A stretch of DNA of 64,000 bases, taken from the NCBI GenBank assembly GCA_964445985.1, contig CAYUMU010000005.1, positions 79,523 to 143,522 of the forward strand, in the 5' to 3' direction. The translations under genes and the position numbers were made by a program. Under the pieces are notes generated by a model. It was not told the origin of the DNA, made no database searches, and worked only from the letters and a program-made list of their open reading frames with translations. The stretch comes from CAYUMU01 sp964445985. GTDB lineage: Bacteria; Planctomycetota; Planctomycetia; Pirellulales; S012-138. Positions 6,752-14,786 of this stretch are shown in pieces. Numbering within the stretch: position 1 is the first letter of the stretch; each line of letters begins with the position of its first letter.

Positions 6752-8824
6752 CTACTTGATGGTCGACGTCGCTGGTTGCTTTTGCACGTAGAGCGGCAGG
6801 AAGCGGTAGTAGACTTCCAGGCAGAGCGTGGCCAGGGCCGTGGAATAGACGCGGCCGCCGTAGCCTCCCCAAATGCAGTCGGGATCCCAACTGCCCAGTT
6901 GTTCGTCGGAAGTCGATTGGCGGGTGAGCAAGACTTGCTGCAGCGATTGGTTCCAGTTTTCCCAGTACTTGCCTTGGAGCTGGTACGTGGAAAGCGTGGC
7001 GTAGTACCAGTAGTAGAGATTGATTTGCTCGCCGGGCAGTTCCTGAATGATGTAATCGCCGGCCTCGTTGCTGGCGGGGTTGTCGCGGGTCATGCCGAGC
7101 AGCTGGCGGCAGAAGAGGGCTTCGGCCGTCATCACCCGGTTGGGCAGTTCTCCGGCGCGGTAACTGGCCAGGCCGCCGTGCTTGCCGTGCCCTACGCTCT
7201 TGAGGAAGCGGACCATGCCGTTGCGCGCCTCGTTGGGGACTTCAATGCCGGCTAGCTCGGCGCTCTTGAGGGCCATGAGTTGCCAGCCGAGTTGGCTGGT
7301 GTCGCCGAAGGCGTCGCCCGGGCGATATCGCCAACCACCTTGCGTGCGATGCTGCGCCGCCAGCGTGTAGGCCACGGCCTTGCGAACGGGGGCTTCGAGC
7401 AGCGGGTCGCCGGTCATGCCGTAGGCTTCGGCCAGGGCAAAGGCGGCCATGCCGTGGCAGTACATGGCGGCATACATTTCGGCGTTGCCGCTGAGATTGC
7501 CGTCGGATCGTTGCGACCGAATGAGGAAGTCAATCGCGCCTTGCACCACGTGCCGATAGGGGCCTTGAGTATGGGTGTGACCATCGCCCAGGAAAGCCAG
7601 CAGGGCCAGGCCGGTAATGCCGGTATCGGCCTCGGCCCCCGCATTGTCGCGATTGTGGCCGGCGACGCTGCGTTCGTTGCCCGCGCCGTGTTGGCTGGCG
7701 TCCCAGCGGCCGTCTTCACTTTGATTGCTGGCCAACCACCGCAAAGCCTGACGCACGGCGGTTTGGGTGGCGGCGTTGCCGCCGCGGGTGGCGACCAGTT
7801 GCTCGCGATTGGGCTGCACGCGCAGGCGATAGATCTCGGGCACGTGGTGCGAGGTTACCTGGCGGGGCTGCAAATCGACCGGGGGGGGCGGACCCAGCTC
7901 AGGGATTACACCGGCCACGTGCTCCATCGCCGCGGGGGTAGTCGCCGTGATGGGCGTAGCCGCCGTGCCTCGTTCAATGGCCAGTTGGGGATCGCTTTGA
8001 AGCGTGGGAGACGACGGACGTTCAACGCCGGCCAGGGCTTCGACGGCCAACGGGTTGGCGACATCGGCAGGCATGGCCGGTTCGGTATTGAGTTGCTCAG
8101 GCAGGCTGACTTGCGACTCGGGCGTGAGCTGAGGGATTACGCCGGGATCGACGAGGGGTTTGGCCGGCTCGAGTTCCGGCGGAGCGGTGGCGGCGATACT
8201 GGGGTCGGGCGTGAGCCGGGGTTTCTCGGGGGCGTTGGCTTGAGGTTGAGGCGCCTCGGGCGCCGCTTGAGCCACGGGTCGCGGCGCGGTGAGCCGGGCG
8301 GCAGACATGGCCGACGACGTTGCCGGTTCGGCGGGCAATTCGGCCGTGGGAACTTCGGCGGGCGAGATGGCGGCCGACGACTGATTCAGATTGGGGCCGG
8401 CATCGTTCTGGTTGGCTTCGGGAATCGCTCCCGCGGTCGCCGCCAAGGGAGGCGAAGCCACGGCGTCCACGGCGGCTCGTTCGAGCGGAACGGCAGCCGG
8501 AACCGGCATGGTTGCCGGCGCGGGGCGTTCCCAGTCGGCCGGCTCTCGCGTCAGAGGATCCAGTTCTTCGGCCTGGGGCGTATCTTCGGCAATGAGCACT
8601 TTGGTTTCGTCGGCGCGACCACGGCCCGCGGTCACAATCTTGACGGTCGCCGCATAGCTGAACAGCAGCAAGTGCGCAAGGACCGAAAGGGCGACGCACT
8701 TTCGCAGCGGACGCGAACGACCCCAGCGGGTGCGCATGAGCACCAGCAAGGTGATGGTCAACACGGCTAAGCCCGACCACACCAACCAGAGTAAAAACTC
8801 GGTGGAGGAGAAGAAGCTTAGCAT
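6752..8824 (-). CDS. TonB-like anchored protein with Pro/Ala-rich linker and prenyltransferase/squalene-oxidase-type toroid domain
   Basis: 690 residues. TM1 is about residues 7-30 (STEFLLWLVWSGLAVLTITLLV), followed by a basic loop (RTRWGRSRPLRK) that should be cytoplasmic, then TM2 at about 44-60. TM2 reads ALSVLAHLLLF, containing Ser-x3-His as in the TonB/TolA anchor that contacts ExbB/ExbD. Residues about 75-345 form a Pro/Ala/Glu-rich linker, as in TonB. From about 350 to the end there is an alpha/alpha-toroid of the prenyltransferase/squalene-oxidase repeat family, with QALRWLASNQSEDGRWD, GLALLAFLGDGHTHTQGPY, AIDFLIRSQRSDGNL and CIWGGYGGRVYSTALATLCLEVYYR. No DxDD-type cyclase motif is obvious, so binding rather than catalysis is plausible. 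It ends a TPR-ExbB-ExbD operon, 29 bases after exbD. The ATG at 8824 starts immediately before TM1. Confidence 0.82.
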   Translation of the reverse strand: MLSFFSSTEFLLWLVWSGLAVLTITLLVLMRTRWGRSRPLRKCVALSVLAHLLLFSYAATVKIVTAGRGRADETKVLIAEDTPQAEELDPLTREPADWERPAPATMPVPAAVPLERAAVDAVASPPLAATAGAIPEANQNDAGPNLNQSSAAISPAEVPTAELPAEPATSSAMSAARLTAPRPVAQAAPEAPQPQANAPEKPRLTPDPSIAATAPPELEPAKPLVDPGVIPQLTPESQVSLPEQLNTEPAMPADVANPLAVEALAGVERPSSPTLQSDPQLAIERGTAATPITATTPAAMEHVAGVIPELGPPPPVDLQPRQVTSHHVPEIYRLRVQPNREQLVATRGGNAATQTAVRQALRWLASNQSEDGRWDASQHGAGNERSVAGHNRDNAGAEADTGITGLALLAFLGDGHTHTQGPYRHVVQGAIDFLIRSQRSDGNLSGNAEMYAAMYCHGMAAFALAEAYGMTGDPLLEAPVRKAVAYTLAAQHRTQGGWRYRPGDAFGDTSQLGWQLMALKSAELAGIEVPNEARNGMVRFLKSVGHGKHGGLASYRAGELPNRVMTAEALFCRQLLGMTRDNPASNEAGDYIIQELPGEQINLYYWYYATLSTYQLQGKYWENWNQSLQQVLLTRQSTSDEQLGSWDPDCIWGGYGGRVYSTALATLCLEVYYRFLPLYVQKQPATSTIK

Positions 8825-8853
8825 GGAAGAAATTCGGCTCACCGCGGGGATGC

Positions 8854-9273
8854 CTAACGTGGGGTTTGGGCAAGTTTCACGGAAATGGCTAGCTCGGAGA
8901 TTCCCGCTTGTTTGCAAGCATTGAGAACCTCGGCCACGGGCTGGAATGCAGCACGGCTGTCGCCGCGCACGGTGACGCCCAATCCGGCGTATTGGCCGCG
9001 GGCGGCGCCCAACTGTTGTTCCAGTTGTTCCAGCGATACGAACTGGTCGTCGAGGGTGATGCGGCCATCGCGAAGCACGTTGATCACGCGCTTTTCGGGG
9101 GCGGCGGTCAGGGCGCCGCGATCACTGACCTCGGGCACTTGCAGTTCGATTTGCTTGTCCATTTGCGAGAACGTGGTGCCGACCATGAAGAAAATGATCA
9201 GCAAAAACACGATATCGATCATGGGCGTGAGGTTGAGCGTCGGCAGTTCATCGGGTTGGGTCTTGAGCGGCAT
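8854..9273 (-). CDS. Biopolymer transport protein ExbD/TolR family
   Basis: 139 residues. There is a short cytoplasmic N-terminus, then one transmembrane helix, LNLTPMIDIVFLLIIFFMVG, containing the conserved membrane Asp needed for proton coupling in ExbD/TolR. The periplasmic domain (about 45-139) has the family features ELQVPEVSDRG, DGRITLDDQFVSLEQL and VTVRGDSRAAFQPVAEVLNACKQAGI. With ExbB it forms a proton-driven stator that energises TonB or TolA-like partners. It lies 48 bases after the exbB gene and 29 bases before the TonB-like toroid protein, so the three are very probably co-transcribed and work together. Confidence 0.93.
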   Translation of the reverse strand: MPLKTQPDELPTLNLTPMIDIVFLLIIFFMVGTTFSQMDKQIELQVPEVSDRGALTAAPEKRVINVLRDGRITLDDQFVSLEQLEQQLGAARGQYAGLGVTVRGDSRAAFQPVAEVLNACKQAGISELAISVKLAQTPR

Positions 9274-9321
9274 TATGGATGAACCCTAAAGTGGGAACGG
9301 CGATGGGAGCACGCGGATAGA

Positions 9322-10140
9322 CTAAGCGGCCGCCTTTTGATCGGAACGCCGGGCCTTGCGCTTCCTGAGATCGGCGGCGTCTTCCGAAACGAGTTGCACC
9401 ACTTCCTGGCCCAGGGCGTCGATCTCCATGATGCGGCGATCGACGGTGCTGACGAAGTACAGGTAAATGATCAGGGCGGGAATGGCGACGAGCAGGCCGG
9501 CGGCGGTGGTTAGCAGGGCCTGGCTGATGCCGCCGGCCAGGAGCTCGGCCCTGCCCATGGCGCCGTCGTAGGCAATCACGTTGAAGGCTTGGATCATGCC
9601 GACCACGGTTCCAAAGAGCCCCAGCAGGGGGCTCACGGTGGCCACGGTGTTGATCACGCGCAGATGCTTGCGGAGTCCGTTGGTCACGCGTTCGCCGGCA
9701 TCGATAAACGCCTGTTCCACTTCGACGGCGGAGCGTCCCCATTTACGCACGGCCCCGGCAAATACCTGGGCGACGGCGCTGTCGTTTTCCTCGCAACGCT
9801 CGAGGGCTTCGTCGGCCGAGAGCGTGCCTTCGTTGAGCTGGTGCAGGAACCGTTTGACGAACGGTTTGGGAATGATGTGGCCTCGCCGCAGACTGATGGC
9901 GCGTTCGAAGGTGAACACCATGAGAATGAACGAGCACAGCAGGATGGGATACATGGGCAGCCCACCGCTGTGAATGATCTCCAGCAGATTCTGATCTGGA
10001 ATGGCGGTATCGGCGCCGGCCGTTGTGCGGGCCGAGGCGGGTCGGGGGCTGGGCTCGTCTTGCGCGAAGGCAGAGTGAACGCCGGCAAACCAGGCGAGGG
10101 CGAACAGAGCGACAATGCGAACCCAACGTGGCGATTTCAT
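9322..10140 (-). CDS. MotA/TolQ/ExbB proton channel family protein
   Basis: 272 residues. A cleavable-looking signal sequence (MKSPRWVRIVALFALAWFAG, AQ/D cleavage) and a low-complexity stretch precede the core. The core has TM1 (MYPILLCSFILMVFTFERAI), a cytoplasmic domain (ADEALERCEENDSAVAQVFAG), TM2 (VATVSPLLGLFGTVVGMIQAF) and TM3 (GISQALLTTAAGLLVAIPAL), all hallmarks of ExbB/TolQ. TM3 has Gln where Escherichia coli ExbB has Glu176. ExbB pentamers with ExbD use the proton gradient to drive TonB-type proteins. The ATG at 10140 is chosen because AGGA lies nine bases upstream; ATG 10146 is too close. Second gene of a four-gene operon. Confidence 0.93.
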   Translation of the reverse strand: MKSPRWVRIVALFALAWFAGVHSAFAQDEPSPRPASARTTAGADTAIPDQNLLEIIHSGGLPMYPILLCSFILMVFTFERAISLRRGHIIPKPFVKRFLHQLNEGTLSADEALERCEENDSAVAQVFAGAVRKWGRSAVEVEQAFIDAGERVTNGLRKHLRVINTVATVSPLLGLFGTVVGMIQAFNVIAYDGAMGRAELLAGGISQALLTTAAGLLVAIPALIIYLYFVSTVDRRIMEIDALGQEVVQLVSEDAADLRKRKARRSDQKAAA

Positions 10141-10230
10141 GAGCATGGATCCTACTTGCGCGGCAGCGCGATTCACGTGAGCGTATTCGGTTCGGCCAGA
10201 TGCGGGGACCGCGGTTTGCTGGGACGTTTG

Positions 10231-13200
10231 CTAGTTGGTGCTCGCGGCGCGTTGTTTGGCGAGCGGCATGCGCTCTAGGGCATCGGCCGCGTGCGGAGAA
10301 TCGGGATAGTCTTTGGCCAGGCGGGCGAACAGTTCGGCGGCCTGACCATATTGCCCTAGCCGTTCGTGGCATTTACCGGCCTGCAGCAGCGAGGCCGATT
10401 GCCAGAGCGGATGGGCATAGAGGATTTCCACCTTGAGATATTCGCGAATGGCGGTTTCGAACTCTTGCTGGTGAAAGTAGGTTTCGCCGATCATCCATTG
10501 GGCCATGGCGGCGGTTTCGGTCTTGTTGCCGGCTGAAGAGCGCGTGACGGCCAGATAAGCCACGCGGGCTTCCGCGAACAGCGCCTTGGCTGCCAGGCAA
10601 CGGCCCCGCAGGTAGTCGAACTCGTAGGCCAGTTGGAAATTGGGGAACTGGGCGGTGGCCGCTTCGACCAGCTCTTGGGCCTGTTTCCACTTTTTGAGCG
10701 CCGCCAGGCATTGAGCCTGACGTAACTGGCTCATGGCGGCGAGATGCGGATGGGCCGAGTGGAATTCGGCCGGCAATTGGGCGAATTGTTGTTGAGCCGG
10801 TTCCCACTGGTTTTGTTGATACATTGACTCGGCCAACCAGTACCCGGCCAGCGGGGCGAGCGAACTGCGAGGGTATTGCGTTACGAGTTGTTGCAAAGCC
10901 TGCCGCGCGGCGGGCCAATCCTTGGCGGCAATGCCCTGGCGAGCTACAAGGAACATGACATGCGGAGCGATGGCAACGGGCGGATTGGAGACCAGCAAGC
11001 GTTGCGCCTGGGCGGCGCTGGCAGCGTATTCGCCTCGTTCGAACAGGCTTTCCGCCCAGCGAAATAAGGCATCGTGCCAGTAGGAACTGCCGGGGTGCTG
11101 GTTGACGATGCGCTCGAACAACTGTTCGACCTGTTCGGTTTGCGCGGCCTGTTCGGCAGGGCTGGCCGGCTGGCCGTCGCGAAGCAGCCACGCCCATTGG
11201 TAGAGCAAGGCGTCGCGAAATGTCAGGTCGGCAAAATTTCGATCCAATTGAGCATACCGTTGAAGCGCGGCGGCGCGGTTGCCTTGACGCTCGGCGGTTT
11301 GGCCTGCTCCCCAGAGGGCGACCGCTTGTTGTTCGGAGTTGGCGGTGTACGTGCCGGCAATCACGCCTTGATACAGCGGCATGGCCTCGGCCAACTGTCC
11401 CTGGTCGGCCAGGTATCGCGCGCGGGCCAACGCCGCTTCGCCAGCCGCGGCGTGCCGCGGATGCTGCTGGAGCAGCGACTGCCAGACTTCCGCCGCCTGG
11501 GCATGCTCATTGCGGGCGGTGAGACTGCGCGCCAACCCCGCGCGGGCCGAGCCACCTAGTTCATCGGGCGGATTGAGCGTGAGCAAGTATTGGTACAGCT
11601 CGCCGGAAAATTCCAGTTCGCCGCGGGCTTGCAAGGTTTGCCCCAATCGGCCGACGGCGACCGCCATTCGCTCGGCGGTGGCTTCTTGGTTCAGTTCGTC
11701 GTACACGGCTCGAGCGCGATCGATCAGGCCCAGCCTGGCAAAGGTTAGCGATAGCTCTTCCAAGCAGTAGGCCCGCCGCTCGCCCGAAGGGGGACGCTGG
11801 CGATAGTGTTCCAAGTGCGGCACGGCCTCGAGGTCGCGATACATGGCCAGCAGCGAGGTTGCGCAGGTCAGACGAACGTCGGCCAGGAGCGGTTCGTCGG
11901 CCACCGTCATGGCTTGCTCGGCAAGGATGAGCGATTCGTCATGCCGCCCCAGTCCTTGGTACGCCAGGGCTAGCAGGTAAAGATCTTCGATGCGCTGGCG
12001 GGTGTCGCTGGGTTGCAGGGCGGCGGTGTGGGTTACCAGTTGCAATTCGCTCCAAGGGGGAGTGCTGTCGCCAGCCGAGAGCGGTGCGCTCGGGTCGCCG
12101 GCAGCTGTTTCCGCGGGTGCTTGCGGTACATTGGGCGGCGCCGCATGCACCATGTCGAGAGAACGCCGCAACGGGGCGGAATGATTCACAAGCGGAATCA
12201 GCAAGACAATCGCGTCGGCATATTGACGCCGGGCCAACAGCGAGCGAACCCAAGCCCTGTCGGCTTGAATGCGCTGCCGGCCGACAGGCGCCTGGGTGGC
12301 GATTTGCTGGCCCAACCGATCGACGGCGGCGTGGTCTTGGGCCGCGGCCGCGGTGAGCATTTGGCCTAATCGCCCATCGGCGACCAGAGGGCTGGAGGGC
12401 CAATCGCGCACCACCTGATCGTAAAGGCGGGCTGCCACGGTGAGATCGCCCGCCATCCGCGCGGCGTCGGCCGCATGGAAGACCAGGGCAGCATGCAGCA
12501 GGCTATTGGCGGCATTTCCGGCCGCGGCCGCTGGCATGGCCTGGGTGAGCGTGGCTTGGGCGGCGGCCCAATGCGATTGTGCTTTTTGCGTGAGCCCCAG
12601 CCAGAGGGCGGCTTCGGCGCCGAGTTGGGCGTGCTTGAGCAGCGGGCGAAGGCGCTCTTCGGCCTGCTGCCAATGGCTTTGGCGGTAGCTGCAGCGGGCG
12701 ATGGCCAGTTGCGCCCTGTCGGCCCAAGGGTCTTGAGGGAAGCGGCGAACCACCTGTTCCCAATGCGATTGGGCGGTATCCCACTGGCCGCGGCGAAACT
12801 CGCCTTGCCCCAGGTGGTATTGCGCCTTGGCGGCCAGCGGACTGGCGCTTTTGGCGGCCACGGCCCGGTAATAGAGCTGGGCTTCGTCCCAGTGCTGCCG
12901 CGATTCGTGCGCTCGTGCCAGTCCGAACCGGCAGTCGTCTTCCAGCGGACCGGTGGGAAATTTCTGGAGCGCTTGCTGGTAGCTGGTCACGGCGGCGGCC
13001 ACATTGCCAGCGGCAAGTTGCATTTCGGCCAGGTAGGGCCAGGCGTAAGCGCCGAGCGAATCGTCGGGGTGCGCTGCGAGGAATTGCCGCAGGTCGCCGG
13101 CCGCCTGGTCGTGATCACCCAGCAGGTAGCTGGCCTCGGCGACGCGGAAGCGTGCTTGCTGGGCGTGCGCTCCGGCGGGCTGCTGCTGGAGATAGCCGCG

Positions 13201-13470
13201 ATAGTCCTCACGAGCTGTCTTGTAGCGGCGCGCTTGCATGCCGGACTCGGCGCGGAAAAATCTCGCTTCGCCGGCGCGGGGGTGATCGGCAAACGCCGTC
13301 AGGAATTGGTCGAATTCTTGCCAGGCAAATTCAAATCGGCCACGAGCGTAGTGCCCCGCGGCGACGGCGAATTGGTCTTCGGCTTCGTTGGCGGCGGCGG
13401 TCATGTTGCCGAGCAGCATGCACGCCACGATCCAGGCTCCGCACCTCTTGACTGGCGTTGCCTTGCTCAC
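10231..13470 (-). CDS. Large exported tetratricopeptide-repeat protein, first gene of an ExbB/ExbD operon
   Basis: 1079 residues. The GTG start at 13470 has GAGGTG five bases upstream and yields a signal peptide (SKATPVKRCGAWIVACMLLGN, cleavage near TAAANA). Nearly the whole mature chain is TPR-like helical hairpins with the usual A-Y-P spacing, for instance AAGHYARGRFEFAWQEFDQF, AQFRVAEASYLLGDHDQAAG, ALQKFPTGPLEDDCRFGLAR and ECHERLGQYGQAAELFARLA-type segments near the end. The repeats closest to the C-terminus resemble CpoB/YbgF (YDSPHAADAL pattern). In Tol systems CpoB is a periplasmic TPR partner of TolA, so this may be the periplasmic scaffold of the ExbB/ExbD/TonB-like system encoded just downstream. 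Confidence 0.85.
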   Translation of the reverse strand: MSKATPVKRCGAWIVACMLLGNMTAAANEAEDQFAVAAGHYARGRFEFAWQEFDQFLTAFADHPRAGEARFFRAESGMQARRYKTAREDYRGYLQQQPAGAHAQQARFRVAEASYLLGDHDQAAGDLRQFLAAHPDDSLGAYAWPYLAEMQLAAGNVAAAVTSYQQALQKFPTGPLEDDCRFGLARAHESRQHWDEAQLYYRAVAAKSASPLAAKAQYHLGQGEFRRGQWDTAQSHWEQVVRRFPQDPWADRAQLAIARCSYRQSHWQQAEERLRPLLKHAQLGAEAALWLGLTQKAQSHWAAAQATLTQAMPAAAAGNAANSLLHAALVFHAADAARMAGDLTVAARLYDQVVRDWPSSPLVADGRLGQMLTAAAAQDHAAVDRLGQQIATQAPVGRQRIQADRAWVRSLLARRQYADAIVLLIPLVNHSAPLRRSLDMVHAAPPNVPQAPAETAAGDPSAPLSAGDSTPPWSELQLVTHTAALQPSDTRQRIEDLYLLALAYQGLGRHDESLILAEQAMTVADEPLLADVRLTCATSLLAMYRDLEAVPHLEHYRQRPPSGERRAYCLEELSLTFARLGLIDRARAVYDELNQEATAERMAVAVGRLGQTLQARGELEFSGELYQYLLTLNPPDELGGSARAGLARSLTARNEHAQAAEVWQSLLQQHPRHAAAGEAALARARYLADQGQLAEAMPLYQGVIAGTYTANSEQQAVALWGAGQTAERQGNRAAALQRYAQLDRNFADLTFRDALLYQWAWLLRDGQPASPAEQAAQTEQVEQLFERIVNQHPGSSYWHDALFRWAESLFERGEYAASAAQAQRLLVSNPPVAIAPHVMFLVARQGIAAKDWPAARQALQQLVTQYPRSSLAPLAGYWLAESMYQQNQWEPAQQQFAQLPAEFHSAHPHLAAMSQLRQAQCLAALKKWKQAQELVEAATAQFPNFQLAYEFDYLRGRCLAAKALFAEARVAYLAVTRSSAGNKTETAAMAQWMIGETYFHQQEFETAIREYLKVEILYAHPLWQSASLLQAGKCHERLGQYGQAAELFARLAKDYPDSPHAADALERMPLAKQRAASTN

Positions 13471-13643
13471 GATGACACCTCGATCGCGAAAAGTACGTGC
13501 CTGGCCCCGAGCGGCAAAAGGCATCGCCTGTTGTCGCTCGGGCGGGGCGGAATACTACCGACAGCGGGCACGCCGTGACAAGGCGAGCTCGTTGCCGCTG
13601 GGCTGGACCTCGCCGGCTGTGCTTTCGCCGCTGGCAAGACCAA

Positions 13644-13678
13644 CGAATATGCCCCGGGGGGCAGCCGGGGCATATTCG
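13644..13678. terminator. Strong hairpin downstream of the lipoprotein gene
   Basis: CGAATATGCCCCGG (13644-13657) pairs perfectly with CCGGGGCATATTCG (13665-13678) around a 7-nt G-rich loop. It lies between the lipoprotein gene and the TPR operon on the minus strand, so it probably ends the lipoprotein transcript. No long T-run follows. Confidence 0.6.
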
Positions 13679-13757
13679 AGAAATGCGTGTTGGCTGCTGT
13701 CAGCTCCTGCCCCCCCCATGGGGAGGCCGGCGTTGATGCCGTGGCGTTGATGCCGCG

Positions 13758-14333
13758 TTATTGCAGTCCCACCGGGGGCGGATAGTTGCTGTCCACGCCA
13801 CCGTTCACGTCGCCCACCATATGGAAGTGGTTGTGATCGATGTAGAGAACTTCGGCGGCGTCTTCATCCACGGTGGTATAGGGAATGGGCCAGCCCACCC
13901 GGGTGACTTCGGTGTAGTACACGGTGCACTTGTAATGGCAGTGGTGCTGTTGTGCCCAGCCAATGAGTGGATAGAACCGCGGGGGATCGACGTAGTCGGC
14001 CACCGGCTCGACCGTCATCCGCACGTTGTTCCGCTGCACTTCGTGCAAGAATGGAAAGCCGCCTTGCACGGTGGGCATGGCCCGCCAGATTTCGTCGGGC
14101 GAGGGCGGATCGAGCGCTCGCGGCGGACCACCCGAGGTGATGGGCCCCAGGATCGGCACGCGCGAGTAGCGTTCCTTGATCCAGTAGGTATCTTCCAGTT
14201 CTTTTTGCCAGTAGGGACTCACCGGAGTGGGAATCCCCAACAGGCCCGACTGGAAGCCATAGTCGGTAATGCAGCCGGTGAAACACACGCTTGTCAAAAG
14301 CATGCCCACCATGAATCGCGATCTGACGGACAT
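13758..14333 (-). CDS. Lipoprotein of unknown function
   Basis: 191 residues from the ATG at 14333, which has GAGGGA seven bases upstream. The N-terminus (SVRSRFMVGMLLTSVCFTGC) is a lipoprotein signal with the lipobox ending FTGC. The mature protein is rich in Pro, Tyr and Trp, with motifs such as GIPTPVSPYWQKELEDTYW and IGWAQQHHCHYKCTVYYTEV. A His/Cys cluster (HHCHYKC) and IDHNHFHMVGD could bind metal, but this is only a pattern. I do not recognise the family. It is followed by a strong hairpin and then by the TPR operon. Confidence 0.7.
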   Translation of the reverse strand: MSVRSRFMVGMLLTSVCFTGCITDYGFQSGLLGIPTPVSPYWQKELEDTYWIKERYSRVPILGPITSGGPPRALDPPSPDEIWRAMPTVQGGFPFLHEVQRNNVRMTVEPVADYVDPPRFYPLIGWAQQHHCHYKCTVYYTEVTRVGWPIPYTTVDEDAAEVLYIDHNHFHMVGDVNGGVDSNYPPPVGLQ

Positions 14334-14786
14334 CACAAGTCCCTCAACGGAAGACAAATGTCAATCCAAGCTCCACCCGCTGGCGGAGTTGGCCCCCGAA
14401 ATTGCACGCTCACCGTTGCTCAGACAGTGACTCCGCCGGCGAGGGGCGATCGAGTCTGTCTCGCAACTTGATTCCAGCGCGAACCGCCGTGGTGTACGAG
14501 AGTAATTCCCGTGACTCCTGGTGTTCGCTAAGAACTCTTATCGTGTGAAGCTGTGCCGAACTTGCGGCTTTTTCCAGTCGCGAGGGGGAAATGCGTTTTG
14601 CCACGGATCCCGATCGCCATTCTTGTGCCCATTATGCCGGAAAGCCGGACGGGATAGCGAACCGTGCTGGCAACGAATGCATCAGCGGGGCGCGGGGCCG
14701 AACGGAGCCAGGGCCATGCGCGGCGGCAAGCCGAGATAGCACCGGACGGGTTGCCCTGCCGGGGGGAACGGGGGACCTGGCGTGAA
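14334..14786. other. Intergenic region, possibly a small gene
   Basis: 453 bases between two minus-strand genes. A 64-codon frame on the minus strand (14410-14604, GTG start) and a plus-strand frame with two CxxC pairs (14521-14739) overlap here; neither has a convincing ribosome-binding site. The promoter of the lipoprotein gene must lie here. Confidence 0.3.

Noticed and set aside
7280..8770. 496-codon open frame on the plus strand
   Set aside because: It is antisense to the TonB-like toroid gene, Gly/Arg/His-rich, and has no domain. The minus-strand frame has clear homology and operon context.
12475..13578. 367-codon open frame on the plus strand
   Set aside because: Antisense to the TPR gene without ribosome-binding site or domain.
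14521..14739. Plus-strand 72-codon frame with two CxxC pairs, zinc-ribbon-like
   Set aside because: GTG start without ribosome-binding site and Arg/Gly-rich remainder; the Cys spacing may be chance. Not strong enough to call a gene.
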